A stretch of 64,000 bases of DNA from Corynebacterium mycetoides (GTDB lineage: Bacteria > Actinomycetota > Actinomycetes > Mycobacteriales > Mycobacteriaceae): assembly GCF_900103625.1 (NCBI RefSeq), contig NZ_LT629700.1, forward strand, positions 1,736,001 through 1,800,000, given 5' to 3'. The notes beneath the pieces were generated by a model. The model saw nothing but the letters and a program-made list of their open reading frames with translations. It had not been told where the DNA came from and did not search any database. Shown here in pieces: positions 9,025 through 17,968 of the stretch. Position 1 is the first letter of the stretch; each line of letters begins with the position of its first letter. Both the position numbers and the translations under genes were made by a program.

Positions 9025-10440
9025 TTAGTTGAGCTCGAGGCGGCGCGACATGTCGGACGCGAAGACGCCGGTCGGGTCGATGTCGCGGCGGGTCTCAAGC
9101 CAGCCGGCGATCCCGGGGTACATCGCGTGGAACTTCTCGGCCGAGGTGCGCGACTCCTTGGCCAGGTAAAGGCGGCCGCCGAACTCCATGACCTGCTCGT
9201 CGAGGCGATCGAGGAACTCGCCCAAGCCCTTGCGGATGGGGAAGTCCACGCACACGTTCCAGCCCTTCATCGGGTAGGACAGCGGCGCGCGGTTGCCCTC
9301 GCCGAACAGCTTGAACACGTTGAGCGCCGTGTAATGGCCCGACGCCTGGATCTGGTAGATGATGTCCTTGAACGGCTCCACCGCGTCCGTGGGCACCACG
9401 AACTGGTACTGCAGGAAGCCCTTGGAGCCGTACCCGCGGTTCCACTCGCCGATCAGATCCAGCGGCTGATAGAACTGCGTCAGATTCTTCACCTGGTTCT
9501 TCGCCGGCGCGCCCATGGCGTAGTAGGCCTCGCCGATGGCCATGAGCGAGAGCTTGTTCATGGTCCACGACGGGAAGATGTCCGGCACCGTCATCAGCTG
9601 CGGGGCGTTGAACTTCAGCGGGTCCTTCGCCAGCTTCGGCGCGAACTCCTCCAGCTGCGCCAGCGTGGCAAGCGACCCGCGGGAGATGGTGGAACGGCCC
9701 GTCTTCGGCGGAGCCGAAATCGCGTCGAACCACGCCGAAGAATAGGTGTAGTGGACCTCGGAGCCGTCCGAGTGCGCGGCGATCGTCTCATCCAGGGTAT
9801 CGGTGCGCACGGTGTCCGCTATGAAGTAGGCGGTTTCCGTGCGCGTCATCAGGATGCGCGCGCGCAGGATGATGCCGGTCAGTCCCATGCCGCCCACGGT
9901 GGCCCAGAACAGGGTGCCGTCCGGGTCGTCCACGGTGCCGTGCGGCTCGAGGTGCAGGACGCGGCCGTCCGCGACCAGCAGCTCGAGCGAGACAACGTGG
10001 TTGCCGAAGGAACCTGCCGAGTGGTGGTTCTTGCCGTGGATGTCCGGCCCAATCGCCCCGCCGATGGTGACCTGGCGGGTGCCCGGCAGCACGGGCACCC
10101 ACAGGCCGTAGGGCAGCGCGGCCTTCATCAGCTGGTCCAGGGTCACGCCGGCGTCGACGTCCACAATCGCGGTGCCGGGATCAATGGAGTGGATCTGGTT
10201 GAGCGGCTGCATATCCACCACGAGCCCGCCGCCGTTCTGGGCCGGATCCCCGTAGGAACGGCCCATGCCGCGGGCGATGACGCCGCGGCGCTGCTGCTCG
10301 GGCAGGGATGCGTTGTCCTCGGCCACCTGCGCGACGGCGCGCTTGATCACCTCAACGTCAGGGGTGGAAAGCACGTGGGCGGTCGACGGGGCGGTGCGTC
10401 CCCACCCGTAGAGCGATTCAACTTTCGTGTGTAGTTGCAT
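9025..10440 (-). CDS. dprE1: DprE1, FAD-dependent decaprenylphosphoryl-ribose oxidase
   Basis: A 471-residue FAD-binding oxidase of the VAO family and partner of DprE2. The N-terminal FAD domain has [17 protein letters not shown] and the flavin loop [16 protein letters not shown]. The substrate domain contains GWNVCVDFP with Cys397 and LYLAKESR with Lys428. Their 31-residue spacing equals that of M. tuberculosis Cys387 and Lys418, so Cys397 is the expected benzothiazinone attachment site. The first base of this operon lies near 10.44 kb, just downstream of a small hypothetical gene on the same strand. Confidence 0.96.
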   Translation of the reverse strand: MQLHTKVESLYGWGRTAPSTAHVLSTPDVEVIKRAVAQVAEDNASLPEQQRRGVIARGMGRSYGDPAQNGGGLVVDMQPLNQIHSIDPGTAIVDVDAGVTLDQLMKAALPYGLWVPVLPGTRQVTIGGAIGPDIHGKNHHSAGSFGNHVVSLELLVADGRVLHLEPHGTVDDPDGTLFWATVGGMGLTGIILRARILMTRTETAYFIADTVRTDTLDETIAAHSDGSEVHYTYSSAWFDAISAPPKTGRSTISRGSLATLAQLEEFAPKLAKDPLKFNAPQLMTVPDIFPSWTMNKLSLMAIGEAYYAMGAPAKNQVKNLTQFYQPLDLIGEWNRGYGSKGFLQYQFVVPTDAVEPFKDIIYQIQASGHYTALNVFKLFGEGNRAPLSYPMKGWNVCVDFPIRKGLGEFLDRLDEQVMEFGGRLYLAKESRTSAEKFHAMYPGIAGWLETRRDIDPTGVFASDMSRRLELN

Positions 10441-10461
10441 GCGCCCCAGCCTAGTCGCCCC

Positions 10462-10698
10462 CTAGAGGTCCATGAGGTCACGAATCTCTGCGGGCAGCTC
10501 CTCTTGCGAGGTAATCACGGGTTTGCCCGCCGCCTTGTGTTCTCGCAGGATGTCGTAGACGCGGGTGCGTGAGGCGCTGTCCAAGAAGGGCAGCTCCTCG
10601 GCGAAGAGGCGCACCATGAAATCCGATAGCGGCGCCTCCACTCGCTGCGCGGCCTCGTGGATGGTGTCCGGGTCGTCGCCCTTGTAGTGCTTCCTCAT
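10462..10698 (-). CDS. small uncharacterised protein (78 aa)
   Basis: A short, helix-rich, charged protein starting MRKHYKGDDPDTIHEAAQRV and ending EELPAEIRDLMDL. The frame continues upstream to 10836, but that part is basic and low in structure, so I prefer the internal ATG at 10698. I recognise no family. Its end is 21 bp from the dprE1 start, so it may be co-transcribed with the arabinan operon. It could be a small regulatory or antitoxin-like protein, but nothing in the sequence shows this. Confidence 0.5.
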   Translation of the reverse strand: MRKHYKGDDPDTIHEAAQRVEAPLSDFMVRLFAEELPFLDSASRTRVYDILREHKAAGKPVITSQEELPAEIRDLMDL

Positions 10699-11003
10699 GG
10701 AGTTCCACAGTAGCCGGACGGGTCTGGGGGAGGGGTACACGACGGGGGTAAGGGCTGTATGTGGAACATGCGTATGCGTGAATTGTATGCAAATGGTCCT
10801 TCCCCGTCCTACCGGCGCAGATGCGTGACGCATCAACTATTAACAATGAGTGATATTTAGGTTAATTTAAATAGCCATTACTAAGTAGTTTTTCGCTTTT
10901 GGCCAGGGATTTCTAATGGTCTAGCGTTGCTGAAGTTCCGCTGGCAAACCACCCGGTGATGGCCACGTAGATACACTCCCCCTCCATTTTCGAAAGGACT
11001 ACC
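10699..11003 (+). promoter_or_regulatory. AT-rich promoter region of the pilus operon
   Basis: About 305 bases without a convincing gene. A perfect 6+1+6 palindrome, ATGCGTGACGCAT, lies at 10821-10833 and could be an operator. It is followed by a strongly AT-rich stretch (about 10834-10905, including TTAGGTTAATTTAAATAGCC), unlike the GC-rich surroundings. The major pilin ATG at 11004 is preceded by a GAAAGGA ribosome site. The same region must also drive the small minus-strand gene. No consensus promoter can be fixed with certainty. Confidence 0.45.
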
Positions 11004-12533
11004 ATGGCACGAGCCATTAACCGCACGGTCGCAGTTGCCCTCGCAACTGGCCTCGCATTCTCAGGTGCCGTAAGCACCACCGCTCTCATCTCTGCCCCGG
11101 CGTTCGCGCAGACCCAGCAGACCATCGGCACTGACGGCGGCACCCTGACCGTTCACAAGTTCCTCAACCCGGATAAAATCACCGACTCCACCCAGGGCCA
11201 GAAGGCAACCGACCTCCCCCAGGCCGGCGATCCCATGCCGGGCGCAATCTTCACCGCGACCCGCATCAACTTGGACCTGAAGAAACCGGAGGAGTTCGAG
11301 AAGGCCGCCACGCTCACCCCGGCACAGGCCGCATCGCTGCTGACCAGCGAGACCTACATCCAGACGACGGGCGATACCGGCCAGGCGGTCTTCGACCTCC
11401 CGCTCGGCGCCTACCTCATCCGCGAGACACCGACCGACGCGCAGCTCAACGCAGGCCTCGTGCCCGCCGCGCCGTTCATCGCCTACATGCCGATGACCAC
11501 TCCGGACGGCGACACCTGGAACCGCGACGTTCACGTCTACCCGAAGAACACCAAGCTGACCACCGACGAGCGTGTCGACGACGCGAACACCCACCCCGTG
11601 ATGGACGGCGAGGACGGCAAGGTGACCTACACGATCGACGCCACGGTCCCCGTGCTGCCGCAGGACCGCACGCTGACCTCGTTCAACATCGTCGATACCT
11701 TCAACAACGCCGAGCTGACCAACCCGAAGGTTGACTCCGTCAAGATCGGGGACACTGTCCTTATTGAGGGCGTGGACTACACCGTGACCACGGGCACGGT
11801 TACAGGCCCGGGGGACGCTAACGCCTCCCTGACCATCACTTTGACCCCGGAAGGCCTCAAAGAATTGACGGGGGGCCAGACAATTACCGTCACCCTGACC
11901 GGTGACGTTGCCCAGGTCGGCGAGAACGGGCTGAAGGACGGCGCCGTGACCAACAACTCCTACACCACCGGCACCACCGAGGTCACCGGCCAGCCGGGCG
12001 AGGCCACCACCTTCACCACCCCGCAGGACTCTGTCACCTCCTACTTCGGCCAGATACTGGTCAACAAGGTCGACGAGGCCACCGAACCGGTCAAGGGCAG
12101 CGCCGTGTTCGACCTGTACAAGGTCGCGGACCAGGGCGACGGCGTGTGCAACGACCTGACCGGCGCACAGTCCGTGGTCAAGGACTTCAAGGTTGTCGAC
12201 GGCACCGGCGTGATCAACGCCCTGCACGTCACTGACCTTCAGAACGACACCGCGGCCATCGCCGACACCTACTGCCTCATTGAGACCCAGGCACCGGCTG
12301 GCTACCTGCTGGATGAGACACCCCACGCGTTCACCCTCACCCAGGCGCAAGCTACCGCCCCGACCACCGCAGGAGATTACACGCTGATCAGCCAGCAGAT
12401 CACAGTGAAGAACCGGGTCCAGCCGCCGCTGACCCTGCCGAACACCGGTGGCATGGGCGTCGCGCTGCTCATCCTCGCCGGCATCCTGATCGTCGGCGGA
12501 GGCGCATACGCGGCACGCCGTAACGCCGCTTAA
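11004..12533 (+). CDS. SpaA-type major pilin (LPXTG shaft subunit)
   Basis: A 509-residue secreted backbone pilin. Features in order: signal peptide ending AFAQT (about residue 36); a pilin motif WNRDVHVYPK with the expected cross-linking Lys181; a middle CnaB-like domain; an E-box YCLIETQAPAGY with Glu427; and the sorting signal LPNTGG at 478-483 followed by a hydrophobic helix and ARRNAA tail. Class C sortase joins the Thr of LPNTG to Lys181 of the next subunit. It heads a four-gene operon and is separated from the sortase by 92 bp containing weak hairpins, which could lower downstream expression relative to the shaft protein. Confidence 0.94.
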   Translation: MARAINRTVAVALATGLAFSGAVSTTALISAPAFAQTQQTIGTDGGTLTVHKFLNPDKITDSTQGQKATDLPQAGDPMPGAIFTATRINLDLKKPEEFEKAATLTPAQAASLLTSETYIQTTGDTGQAVFDLPLGAYLIRETPTDAQLNAGLVPAAPFIAYMPMTTPDGDTWNRDVHVYPKNTKLTTDERVDDANTHPVMDGEDGKVTYTIDATVPVLPQDRTLTSFNIVDTFNNAELTNPKVDSVKIGDTVLIEGVDYTVTTGTVTGPGDANASLTITLTPEGLKELTGGQTITVTLTGDVAQVGENGLKDGAVTNNSYTTGTTEVTGQPGEATTFTTPQDSVTSYFGQILVNKVDEATEPVKGSAVFDLYKVADQGDGVCNDLTGAQSVVKDFKVVDGTGVINALHVTDLQNDTAAIADTYCLIETQAPAGYLLDETPHAFTLTQAQATAPTTAGDYTLISQQITVKNRVQPPLTLPNTGGMGVALLILAGILIVGGGAYAARRNAA

Positions 12534-12545
12534 GAGCATTTCCCA

Positions 12546-12585
12546 GGCTCCGAGCCAGTAGGCGCACCCACGTGGGGAGGCGTCG
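12546..12585 (+). terminator. possible read-through hairpins between major pilin and sortase
   Basis: Two small palindromes, GGCTCCGAGCC and CGCACCCACGTGGGGAGGCG, lie between the pilin stop and the sortase ribosome site. There is no T-run directly after them, so this is at most an attenuating structure. A step-down in expression after the shaft gene would suit pilus stoichiometry; that link is inference. Confidence 0.25.
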
Positions 12586-12625
12586 AAAAACAAAGTATCC
12601 CCACCCGTATTTTTGAGGAGAGAAC

Positions 12626-13519
12626 ATGTCCATAGCCGCCCCGCCATCCGCTGGAGCACACCGCGCCCCCAGTGGCCCGATGCGGCGCGTCATCATTCCG
12701 GCGCTGATCATGCTGCTGGGCATGGCCGTTCTCCTCTACCCCGTTGTGGCCACCCAGTGGAACAACTGGCTGCAGCAAAAGGCGGTGTCCGAGTACCAGG
12801 CCGACGCCCAGGAACTCGCCACCAACGACCCGGCCGCTGCATCCGCGGCCGTGGAATCGGCGAGGCGCTTCAACGAGGCGCATACAGACGGTCCGATCTT
12901 CGACCCGTGGCTGGCCCGCATCTCCGAGGACAACCCGGAGTACCAGTCCTACCTCGACGAGCTGTCGGGCCTGACCGCTATGTCACACGTGGCCATCCCG
13001 TCCATCAACTCGAGCCTTCCCGTCTACCACGGCACCTCCGCGGAGACGCTGCAAAAAGGCGTCGGTCACCTCTACGGGTCTGCGCTGCCGGTCGGCGGCG
13101 TGAACAACCACACCGTGCTGACCGGTCACACCGGGCTGATTAACGCGACGCTGTGGGACAACCTCGTTGACGTCGAGGTCGGCGACGCCATTTATGTGTC
13201 CACCTTCGGCGAGCGGCTCAAGTACGAGGTCCATGACATTGAGGTCGTGCTACCCGATGAGACGGACAGCCTGAAATCCGTCGCCCGGCAAGACCTGCTG
13301 ACGCTGATCACGTGCACGCCCTACGGCATCAACACCCACCGCCTGCTGATTCACGCCCACAGGGTGCCGATGGACCCGTCCGAGGCGGGGGTGTTTGACG
13401 AGTCGTCTCTGCACATGCAGTGGTGGATGTGGCCTGTTCTCGCGGTGGTCGCCGTGTCCTTGGCGGCAATGGCCAGGTGGATCTACATCCAGAACAAGCG
13501 GGCGAGGGAGCAGGCGTGA
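12626..13519 (+). CDS. class C (pilus) sortase
   Basis: A 297-residue membrane transpeptidase that polymerises the pilins encoded around it. It has an N-terminal membrane helix (about residues 20-45) and a C-terminal helix (about 268-288), the layout of class C sortases. The catalytic His168 is in TGHTGL and the nucleophile Cys230 in the TLITC motif, followed by a conserved Arg in THRLLIHAHR. The ATG follows a GAGGAGAG ribosome site. The stop overlaps the GTG start of the minor pilin. Confidence 0.95.
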   Translation: MSIAAPPSAGAHRAPSGPMRRVIIPALIMLLGMAVLLYPVVATQWNNWLQQKAVSEYQADAQELATNDPAAASAAVESARRFNEAHTDGPIFDPWLARISEDNPEYQSYLDELSGLTAMSHVAIPSINSSLPVYHGTSAETLQKGVGHLYGSALPVGGVNNHTVLTGHTGLINATLWDNLVDVEVGDAIYVSTFGERLKYEVHDIEVVLPDETDSLKSVARQDLLTLITCTPYGINTHRLLIHAHRVPMDPSEAGVFDESSLHMQWWMWPVLAVVAVSLAAMARWIYIQNKRAREQA

Positions 13520-14328
13520 AAAGGCTTATTGCGGCGATAAGTGCGGCAACGCTCCTAGGCGCTCTTCCTCTCACGGCTGAGTCCGCCCAGGCGCAGACGC
13601 GCGTAATCACGGGCAACGACCGGGCGGTACCTGCCGGCGGCGTGGACACCTCACGCGGTATCGACCTCGTCGTGCGGGAACTGCCGGTCAACCCCTACGA
13701 CGAGGTGCCCGAGGGGGCGTTGCCGTACGGCGGCATCGAAGGTCTGCGGTTCACCCTGTTCCGGGCCAACGGAGTCGACGTGACTACCCCAACGGGGCGT
13801 GCCGACGCCGCTCGGTCCCGGACCGAGGAAGAGTTCAACGCCCTGGAGGTCACCGAGGTGGCCTCCCGCCTGACAGACGGCACGGGCGAGGCCACGTTCG
13901 AGGGCCTGGCACCCGGCCTGTACCGCCTCGAGGAAACCGTGCCCGACGCCGAGCACAACTACCGCGTGACCACCCCCCGCTGGATGGTCCTGCCGTTCGT
14001 GTCCGCCACCGGAGACTCCTTCACCTACGAAAACGTCATCGTGGTCAAGGCGTCCGCTCCGGTTACGACGGGAGCGCCCAGGACGCCGGGTCCGTCTGGA
14101 ACGGCGGGGACGCCCGACACATCCGACACCCCAGAGACACCCGACACCCCGGGCACGCCGTCCACAACCTCGGCCGCACCCTCCACGGTTGTGCAGCACT
14201 CCCCGGAAGGCGCGCCGGGCCGGCTGCTGGCTTCGACCGGCGCCAACGTCCTGTGGCTCACAGCCGCTGGGTTCCTCCTAATCGCGATCGGCTTCTGGAT
14301 GAGCAGGGAGCGCGACGACCATGCGTAG
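13516..14328 (+). CDS. minor pilin (SpaB-like) with LASTG sorting signal
   Basis: A 270-residue secreted protein starting at a GTG (VKRLIAAISAATLLG) that overlaps the sortase stop (GTGA). Signal peptide ends near AQAQT. One CnaB-type domain follows (GLRFTLFRANGVDVT ... EATFEGLAPGLYRLEETVPD), then a Pro/Thr-rich stalk (about residues 180-235) suited to crossing the wall. A non-canonical sorting signal LLASTG (237-242), a hydrophobic helix and a short charged tail close the protein. This looks like the basal or decorating pilin that the housekeeping sortase would anchor to the wall. The motif deviates from LPXTG, so which sortase uses it is open. Confidence 0.86.
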   Translation: MKRLIAAISAATLLGALPLTAESAQAQTRVITGNDRAVPAGGVDTSRGIDLVVRELPVNPYDEVPEGALPYGGIEGLRFTLFRANGVDVTTPTGRADAARSRTEEEFNALEVTEVASRLTDGTGEATFEGLAPGLYRLEETVPDAEHNYRVTTPRWMVLPFVSATGDSFTYENVIVVKASAPVTTGAPRTPGPSGTAGTPDTSDTPETPDTPGTPSTTSAAPSTVVQHSPEGAPGRLLASTGANVLWLTAAGFLLIAIGFWMSRERDDHA

Positions 14329-17300
14329 AGCCACGACAGAACACGACACCAAGAAAGCGATTCCAATGAAACGCCGCAGGATCCGACACTCGGTGACCAA
14401 AGCAGCCGCCATGTGCGCAGCCGCCATCGGCGTCCTCTCTACCGCACCTGCCCCCGCGCAGGAGCCCTCCCCGGACTCCACCGGTGGACTCGTTGTGACC
14501 GATTCGCCGTGGACCGCCGTCACTTCCGACGGCTCCGTCGAGGCCGTGGACGGCGTCGTGCCTGAGCCTTCGACGGCACCTCCGACGGAACCTCCAACAG
14601 AGCAGCCCAACCCTCTCACCACGATGGACACCATGCTTGCGGAGCCGCAGGTGGTGGGCGACGTCTCCTTCGAATACACCGGACCCGCCCCCGACGGCAC
14701 GCAGGTCTACCAGCTCGAAGCCGATGTGATCTTCCCGCAGACCCCCGACGGCCAAGTTCTCGCCGACCCCGAGGTCTCCTTCGTCCGCGAAGAATCCGCC
14801 GTGCCGCTTGTCGACGTCTCCGATCCTGCCATCGACGGAGTCCCGGTTCCGGAGACTTCCGTAGATGTGTTTGCCTACCCCGCGCCCGACAGCGAGGCCG
14901 CGCTTCCGGAAGATGTCACAGGCGACCTCATTACCTTTGACACCCAGTCTTTGGAGCTGGAAGGCGCTACTACATTCAGCACTGAGGTGCACTTGGCGAG
15001 CGTGGAAGAAGATCCGGCGGCCTGGTCTCTCTACACCGGTGCAGCCACCGCCACCGCCCTCAACGCTGAGGTGACAGCTCTCGAGGCATCACCGATGCAG
15101 GCACCGAATTATGGTCAGGTGCCTGCTGACCGCGCCCGTCTCGTGGTGCAGGTCGGCGGCGATCGTTTGACCACGACCACCAATTCCGCGACAAATGTCA
15201 CGGGCCGCGTCAGCAACGTCTACAAGTACAAAGGCGAGCCAGGGGCAGTCCTGCAGCTATACCGCCCGCTGAACGACAACTCTTTTGGAAACGAAGACGC
15301 GAACAATCAACTCACTGCCAATGTGACTCCTGTTGCCATTAATCAGCCCTGGGCGACCTGTACATCCGACATCAATGGCGAGTGCGTCTTTGACATTCCC
15401 GTTTCCATCTTTGCGCCCGGAACCGAGAAATACTACTGGGTGGCCATGACAAAAGCGTCTCCGGGTTTCGAGGTGCAGAGTGTCATCAGGACCGGCGGCG
15501 GTGGTGGCGACGCCCCCGCTGGCGTTGACCTGCGCTACGCGTACGCAACTCCGTACATGCGGGATGCCGGCGGCCAGACGCTGTACTCGGGTGTTAGGTA
15601 CCGGCGGGACCCCACCTACATTCTCGGTCGGTGGGGATCCGATTGGGAGACGAGCGGCTCGGTAATCCCGACCTCGTTCATGAACGAGGCACCCTCTGCG
15701 GACTTCTATCGAACCGACTGGGGAAACTACCTTTACTATGGCATGCGGCAAGATCGAAGCGCGCTCGGTGTCTTCCAGCAGGTTCGCTCGAACCCCCCGC
15801 TGAGCAATCGCTGCGGGCTCAACGTCGGCTTCATCGTCGATACGTCGAACAGTGTGGGAACAAGCGGCATGAGCACGATCAAAGCCATCCTCAACGGCGG
15901 GCGAATAGGCGGTTGGTTGACTGGGAGAAATATTGCGGGAGTCCTCCCGAGCTTGAAGTCGACAGGCACGCGTGTTGGTTTGGTGAGCTTCGGTAACTCT
16001 TCTCCGGGATCATCCAGTCAGTCGAATCAGCTCACACCGCTCAGCCTCAATAACGCTACGCAGTTTGGGACCGCGACGAACTGGGTCAACGTCCTCAACT
16101 ACTCCGGGGGAACGAACTGGGAAGCCGGTCTCCGAAAATTCGTCGACCACAACGAGACGCAACTCTCTCAGGGCAGTAGGGGGGACGTCTACGACGTTGT
16201 GTTCATGATCACCGACGGCAACCCCACATTCCTGGATACCCGGACGCAGCCCGATAACGGAAGGATGGGGGAGTTCCGCCACGTAGAGGCGGCTATGGGC
16301 GTGGCAAACACCCTGAAGTCACAGGGCACCCGCGTAATCCCGGTGGGTATCCCGTCGGAATGGACAGGTTTCTTTGCGCCCGACGCTAATTCCCAGCTCA
16401 GCGTGTCTGACCCGAACCTGCAGGCGCTGTCCGGTGGTTCGAAGGGCGGGAGTGATTCTCGGAGCCTGCGCGCGACGGACTTCATTACCTTTACGGACGC
16501 CGAGGTCTTCCAGCAAGCACTGTTGAACACTCTCAATGAGTGCTCCGTCACCGTGGAGCGTCGCCTCTACGAGGGCAAGGACCCGAATGCCGTTGCCACC
16601 CCGTCTAACACCCGGGCCACCCTGCAGGAGTCGGCGTCGTGGAGCTTCGACGGCACCCTGGTTCCTATGACCGGGGCAACGACCACCCAGTCGGGGAAGC
16701 CGGTTGCTACCGCGGGCTCGGATAACCTCTTGGCCAAGTTCAACCTCAACGGAACCACCGGATACAAATCCATCACGGTGCGCGAGCCTTCATCCGGGGT
16801 TCCCGCAGACTGGTTGCGGATGGATGCCGCGGGCGGATATAACGCGCAGTGCACTGACTCCGCGGGCACACCCGTGAGCGTCACGGATGTTGATCCACGC
16901 GATCCAAACACGCCGACCAACGACTTCCAGCTCACCAACGTCCCGGTAACCGGCGGTATCCACTGCGTTGTCTACTACCGACTCGCCCCGACGGACTTTG
17001 ATCTGCGCCTGCATAAGGTGGACGCGGAGAATCGGGATGTTGGCCTCGACGGTGCCGCCTTCCAGCTGGCCAGGCTCGGGGTGACGGCCGCGGACGACGC
17101 GATCGTCCCGCCGACTGCTCAGGCCAGCGGCGGCGTCTTCGCGTGGGACAAGCTGGAACCGGGCCGGTACCGGCTGACGGAAACTCGCGCCGCCACCGGC
17201 GGGTACTCCCTGCTGCCGCAGCCGGTGTACTTCCGGGTGGCCCGGGAGAATGGCCAGCTCGCGCTGTACATGCTCAACGGACCCACCGATCAAACCGGCA

Positions 17301-17512
17301 CGCGCGTCAGCGCCAGCAACCAAATCCTCACCTTCCCCGTCGTGGGATTCGAGGCTGCCAATAACCAGGTGACCATGAAGGTGGCCAACGTCAGAGTCGG
17401 CGAGATGCCCGACACCGGCGGAATCGGAGTCGCACCATGGCTCGTGGCGGGGCTGACCATCAGCGCCCTCGGCGCAGCCTTCGCGGCACACGGTCGGCGC
17501 CGAGTGGCCTAG
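14321..17512 (+). CDS. tip pilin (SpaC-like) with von Willebrand A domain
   Basis: A 1063-residue surface protein, probably the adhesive tip. A signal peptide (after KRRRIRHSV...) ends near APAPAQE; the ATG at 14366 is a possible alternative start to the ATG at 14321, which overlaps the minor pilin stop. A VWA domain starts at GLNVGFIVDTSNS, where DTSNS (507-511) is the metal-site DxSxS motif. A CnaB-like domain (FDLRLHKVDAENRDVGLDG) lies near the C-terminus. The sorting signal is MPDTGG (1029-1034) with a helix and a GRRRVA tail. VWA tip pilins bind host or matrix ligands in related Gram-positives. Confidence 0.92.
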   Translation: MRRATTEHDTKKAIPMKRRRIRHSVTKAAAMCAAAIGVLSTAPAPAQEPSPDSTGGLVVTDSPWTAVTSDGSVEAVDGVVPEPSTAPPTEPPTEQPNPLTTMDTMLAEPQVVGDVSFEYTGPAPDGTQVYQLEADVIFPQTPDGQVLADPEVSFVREESAVPLVDVSDPAIDGVPVPETSVDVFAYPAPDSEAALPEDVTGDLITFDTQSLELEGATTFSTEVHLASVEEDPAAWSLYTGAATATALNAEVTALEASPMQAPNYGQVPADRARLVVQVGGDRLTTTTNSATNVTGRVSNVYKYKGEPGAVLQLYRPLNDNSFGNEDANNQLTANVTPVAINQPWATCTSDINGECVFDIPVSIFAPGTEKYYWVAMTKASPGFEVQSVIRTGGGGGDAPAGVDLRYAYATPYMRDAGGQTLYSGVRYRRDPTYILGRWGSDWETSGSVIPTSFMNEAPSADFYRTDWGNYLYYGMRQDRSALGVFQQVRSNPPLSNRCGLNVGFIVDTSNSVGTSGMSTIKAILNGGRIGGWLTGRNIAGVLPSLKSTGTRVGLVSFGNSSPGSSSQSNQLTPLSLNNATQFGTATNWVNVLNYSGGTNWEAGLRKFVDHNETQLSQGSRGDVYDVVFMITDGNPTFLDTRTQPDNGRMGEFRHVEAAMGVANTLKSQGTRVIPVGIPSEWTGFFAPDANSQLSVSDPNLQALSGGSKGGSDSRSLRATDFITFTDAEVFQQALLNTLNECSVTVERRLYEGKDPNAVATPSNTRATLQESASWSFDGTLVPMTGATTTQSGKPVATAGSDNLLAKFNLNGTTGYKSITVREPSSGVPADWLRMDAAGGYNAQCTDSAGTPVSVTDVDPRDPNTPTNDFQLTNVPVTGGIHCVVYYRLAPTDFDLRLHKVDAENRDVGLDGAAFQLARLGVTAADDAIVPPTAQASGGVFAWDKLEPGRYRLTETRAATGGYSLLPQPVYFRVARENGQLALYMLNGPTDQTGTRVSASNQILTFPVVGFEAANNQVTMKVANVRVGEMPDTGGIGVAPWLVAGLTISALGAAFAAHGRRRVA

Positions 17513-17531
17513 GCCACGTACGATTCAACCC

Positions 17532-17954
17532 ATGACGGACGCTATCGACTACAACGCCCTGGACGACACCCTCGCGGGCCAGCTCGCCCAGGGCGGGTTC
17601 ATCGCGGCGATGATCGCCGTGCCCGACCTCATCACCCGTCGCGGACCGCGGTTCGCGGCGTGGGCAGGTTTGGCGGCGCTGAATGTCGCGGCAGTCGGGG
17701 TACTCAACGCCACTGATGAGGACCCGCGCAACGATCTCACCGCGGCGATCGAGACCGCGCCGGGCGTTGCCTCCGGCCCGGTCGCAACCTGGGTGGCCAT
17801 CGGTGCGGCGGCGTCGGCGCTCGTGGGAATCGCCGCTGCCGGCAATCGCGCGTTCGCTGGGTGGCTGCGTGGGAGAGGCGTCGATAAGCCATATTGCGCG
17901 ATGGGACTGGGAGCTGGGCTCGCGTACGTCGCAGCGAAACAGGTGTCGGCGTAA
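17532..17954 (+). CDS. small membrane protein of unknown function
   Basis: A 140-residue protein with three or four likely membrane helices (around residues 20-35, 43-60, 80-102 and 122-138). It starts at an ATG 20 bp after the tip pilin gene. It contains no motif I recognise. The close spacing could make it part of the pilus transcript, but the same position next to gtrA may equally make it part of the older chromosomal neighbourhood. Confidence 0.65.
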   Translation: MTDAIDYNALDDTLAGQLAQGGFIAAMIAVPDLITRRGPRFAAWAGLAALNVAAVGVLNATDEDPRNDLTAAIETAPGVASGPVATWVAIGAAASALVGIAAAGNRAFAGWLRGRGVDKPYCAMGLGAGLAYVAAKQVSA

Positions 17955-17968
17955 CTATATTGGGCGCC

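Noticed and set aside
10699..10836. Longer version of the small hypothetical protein upstream of dprE1
   Set aside because: The extra 46 residues are basic and low in predicted structure and would take up much of the pilus promoter region.
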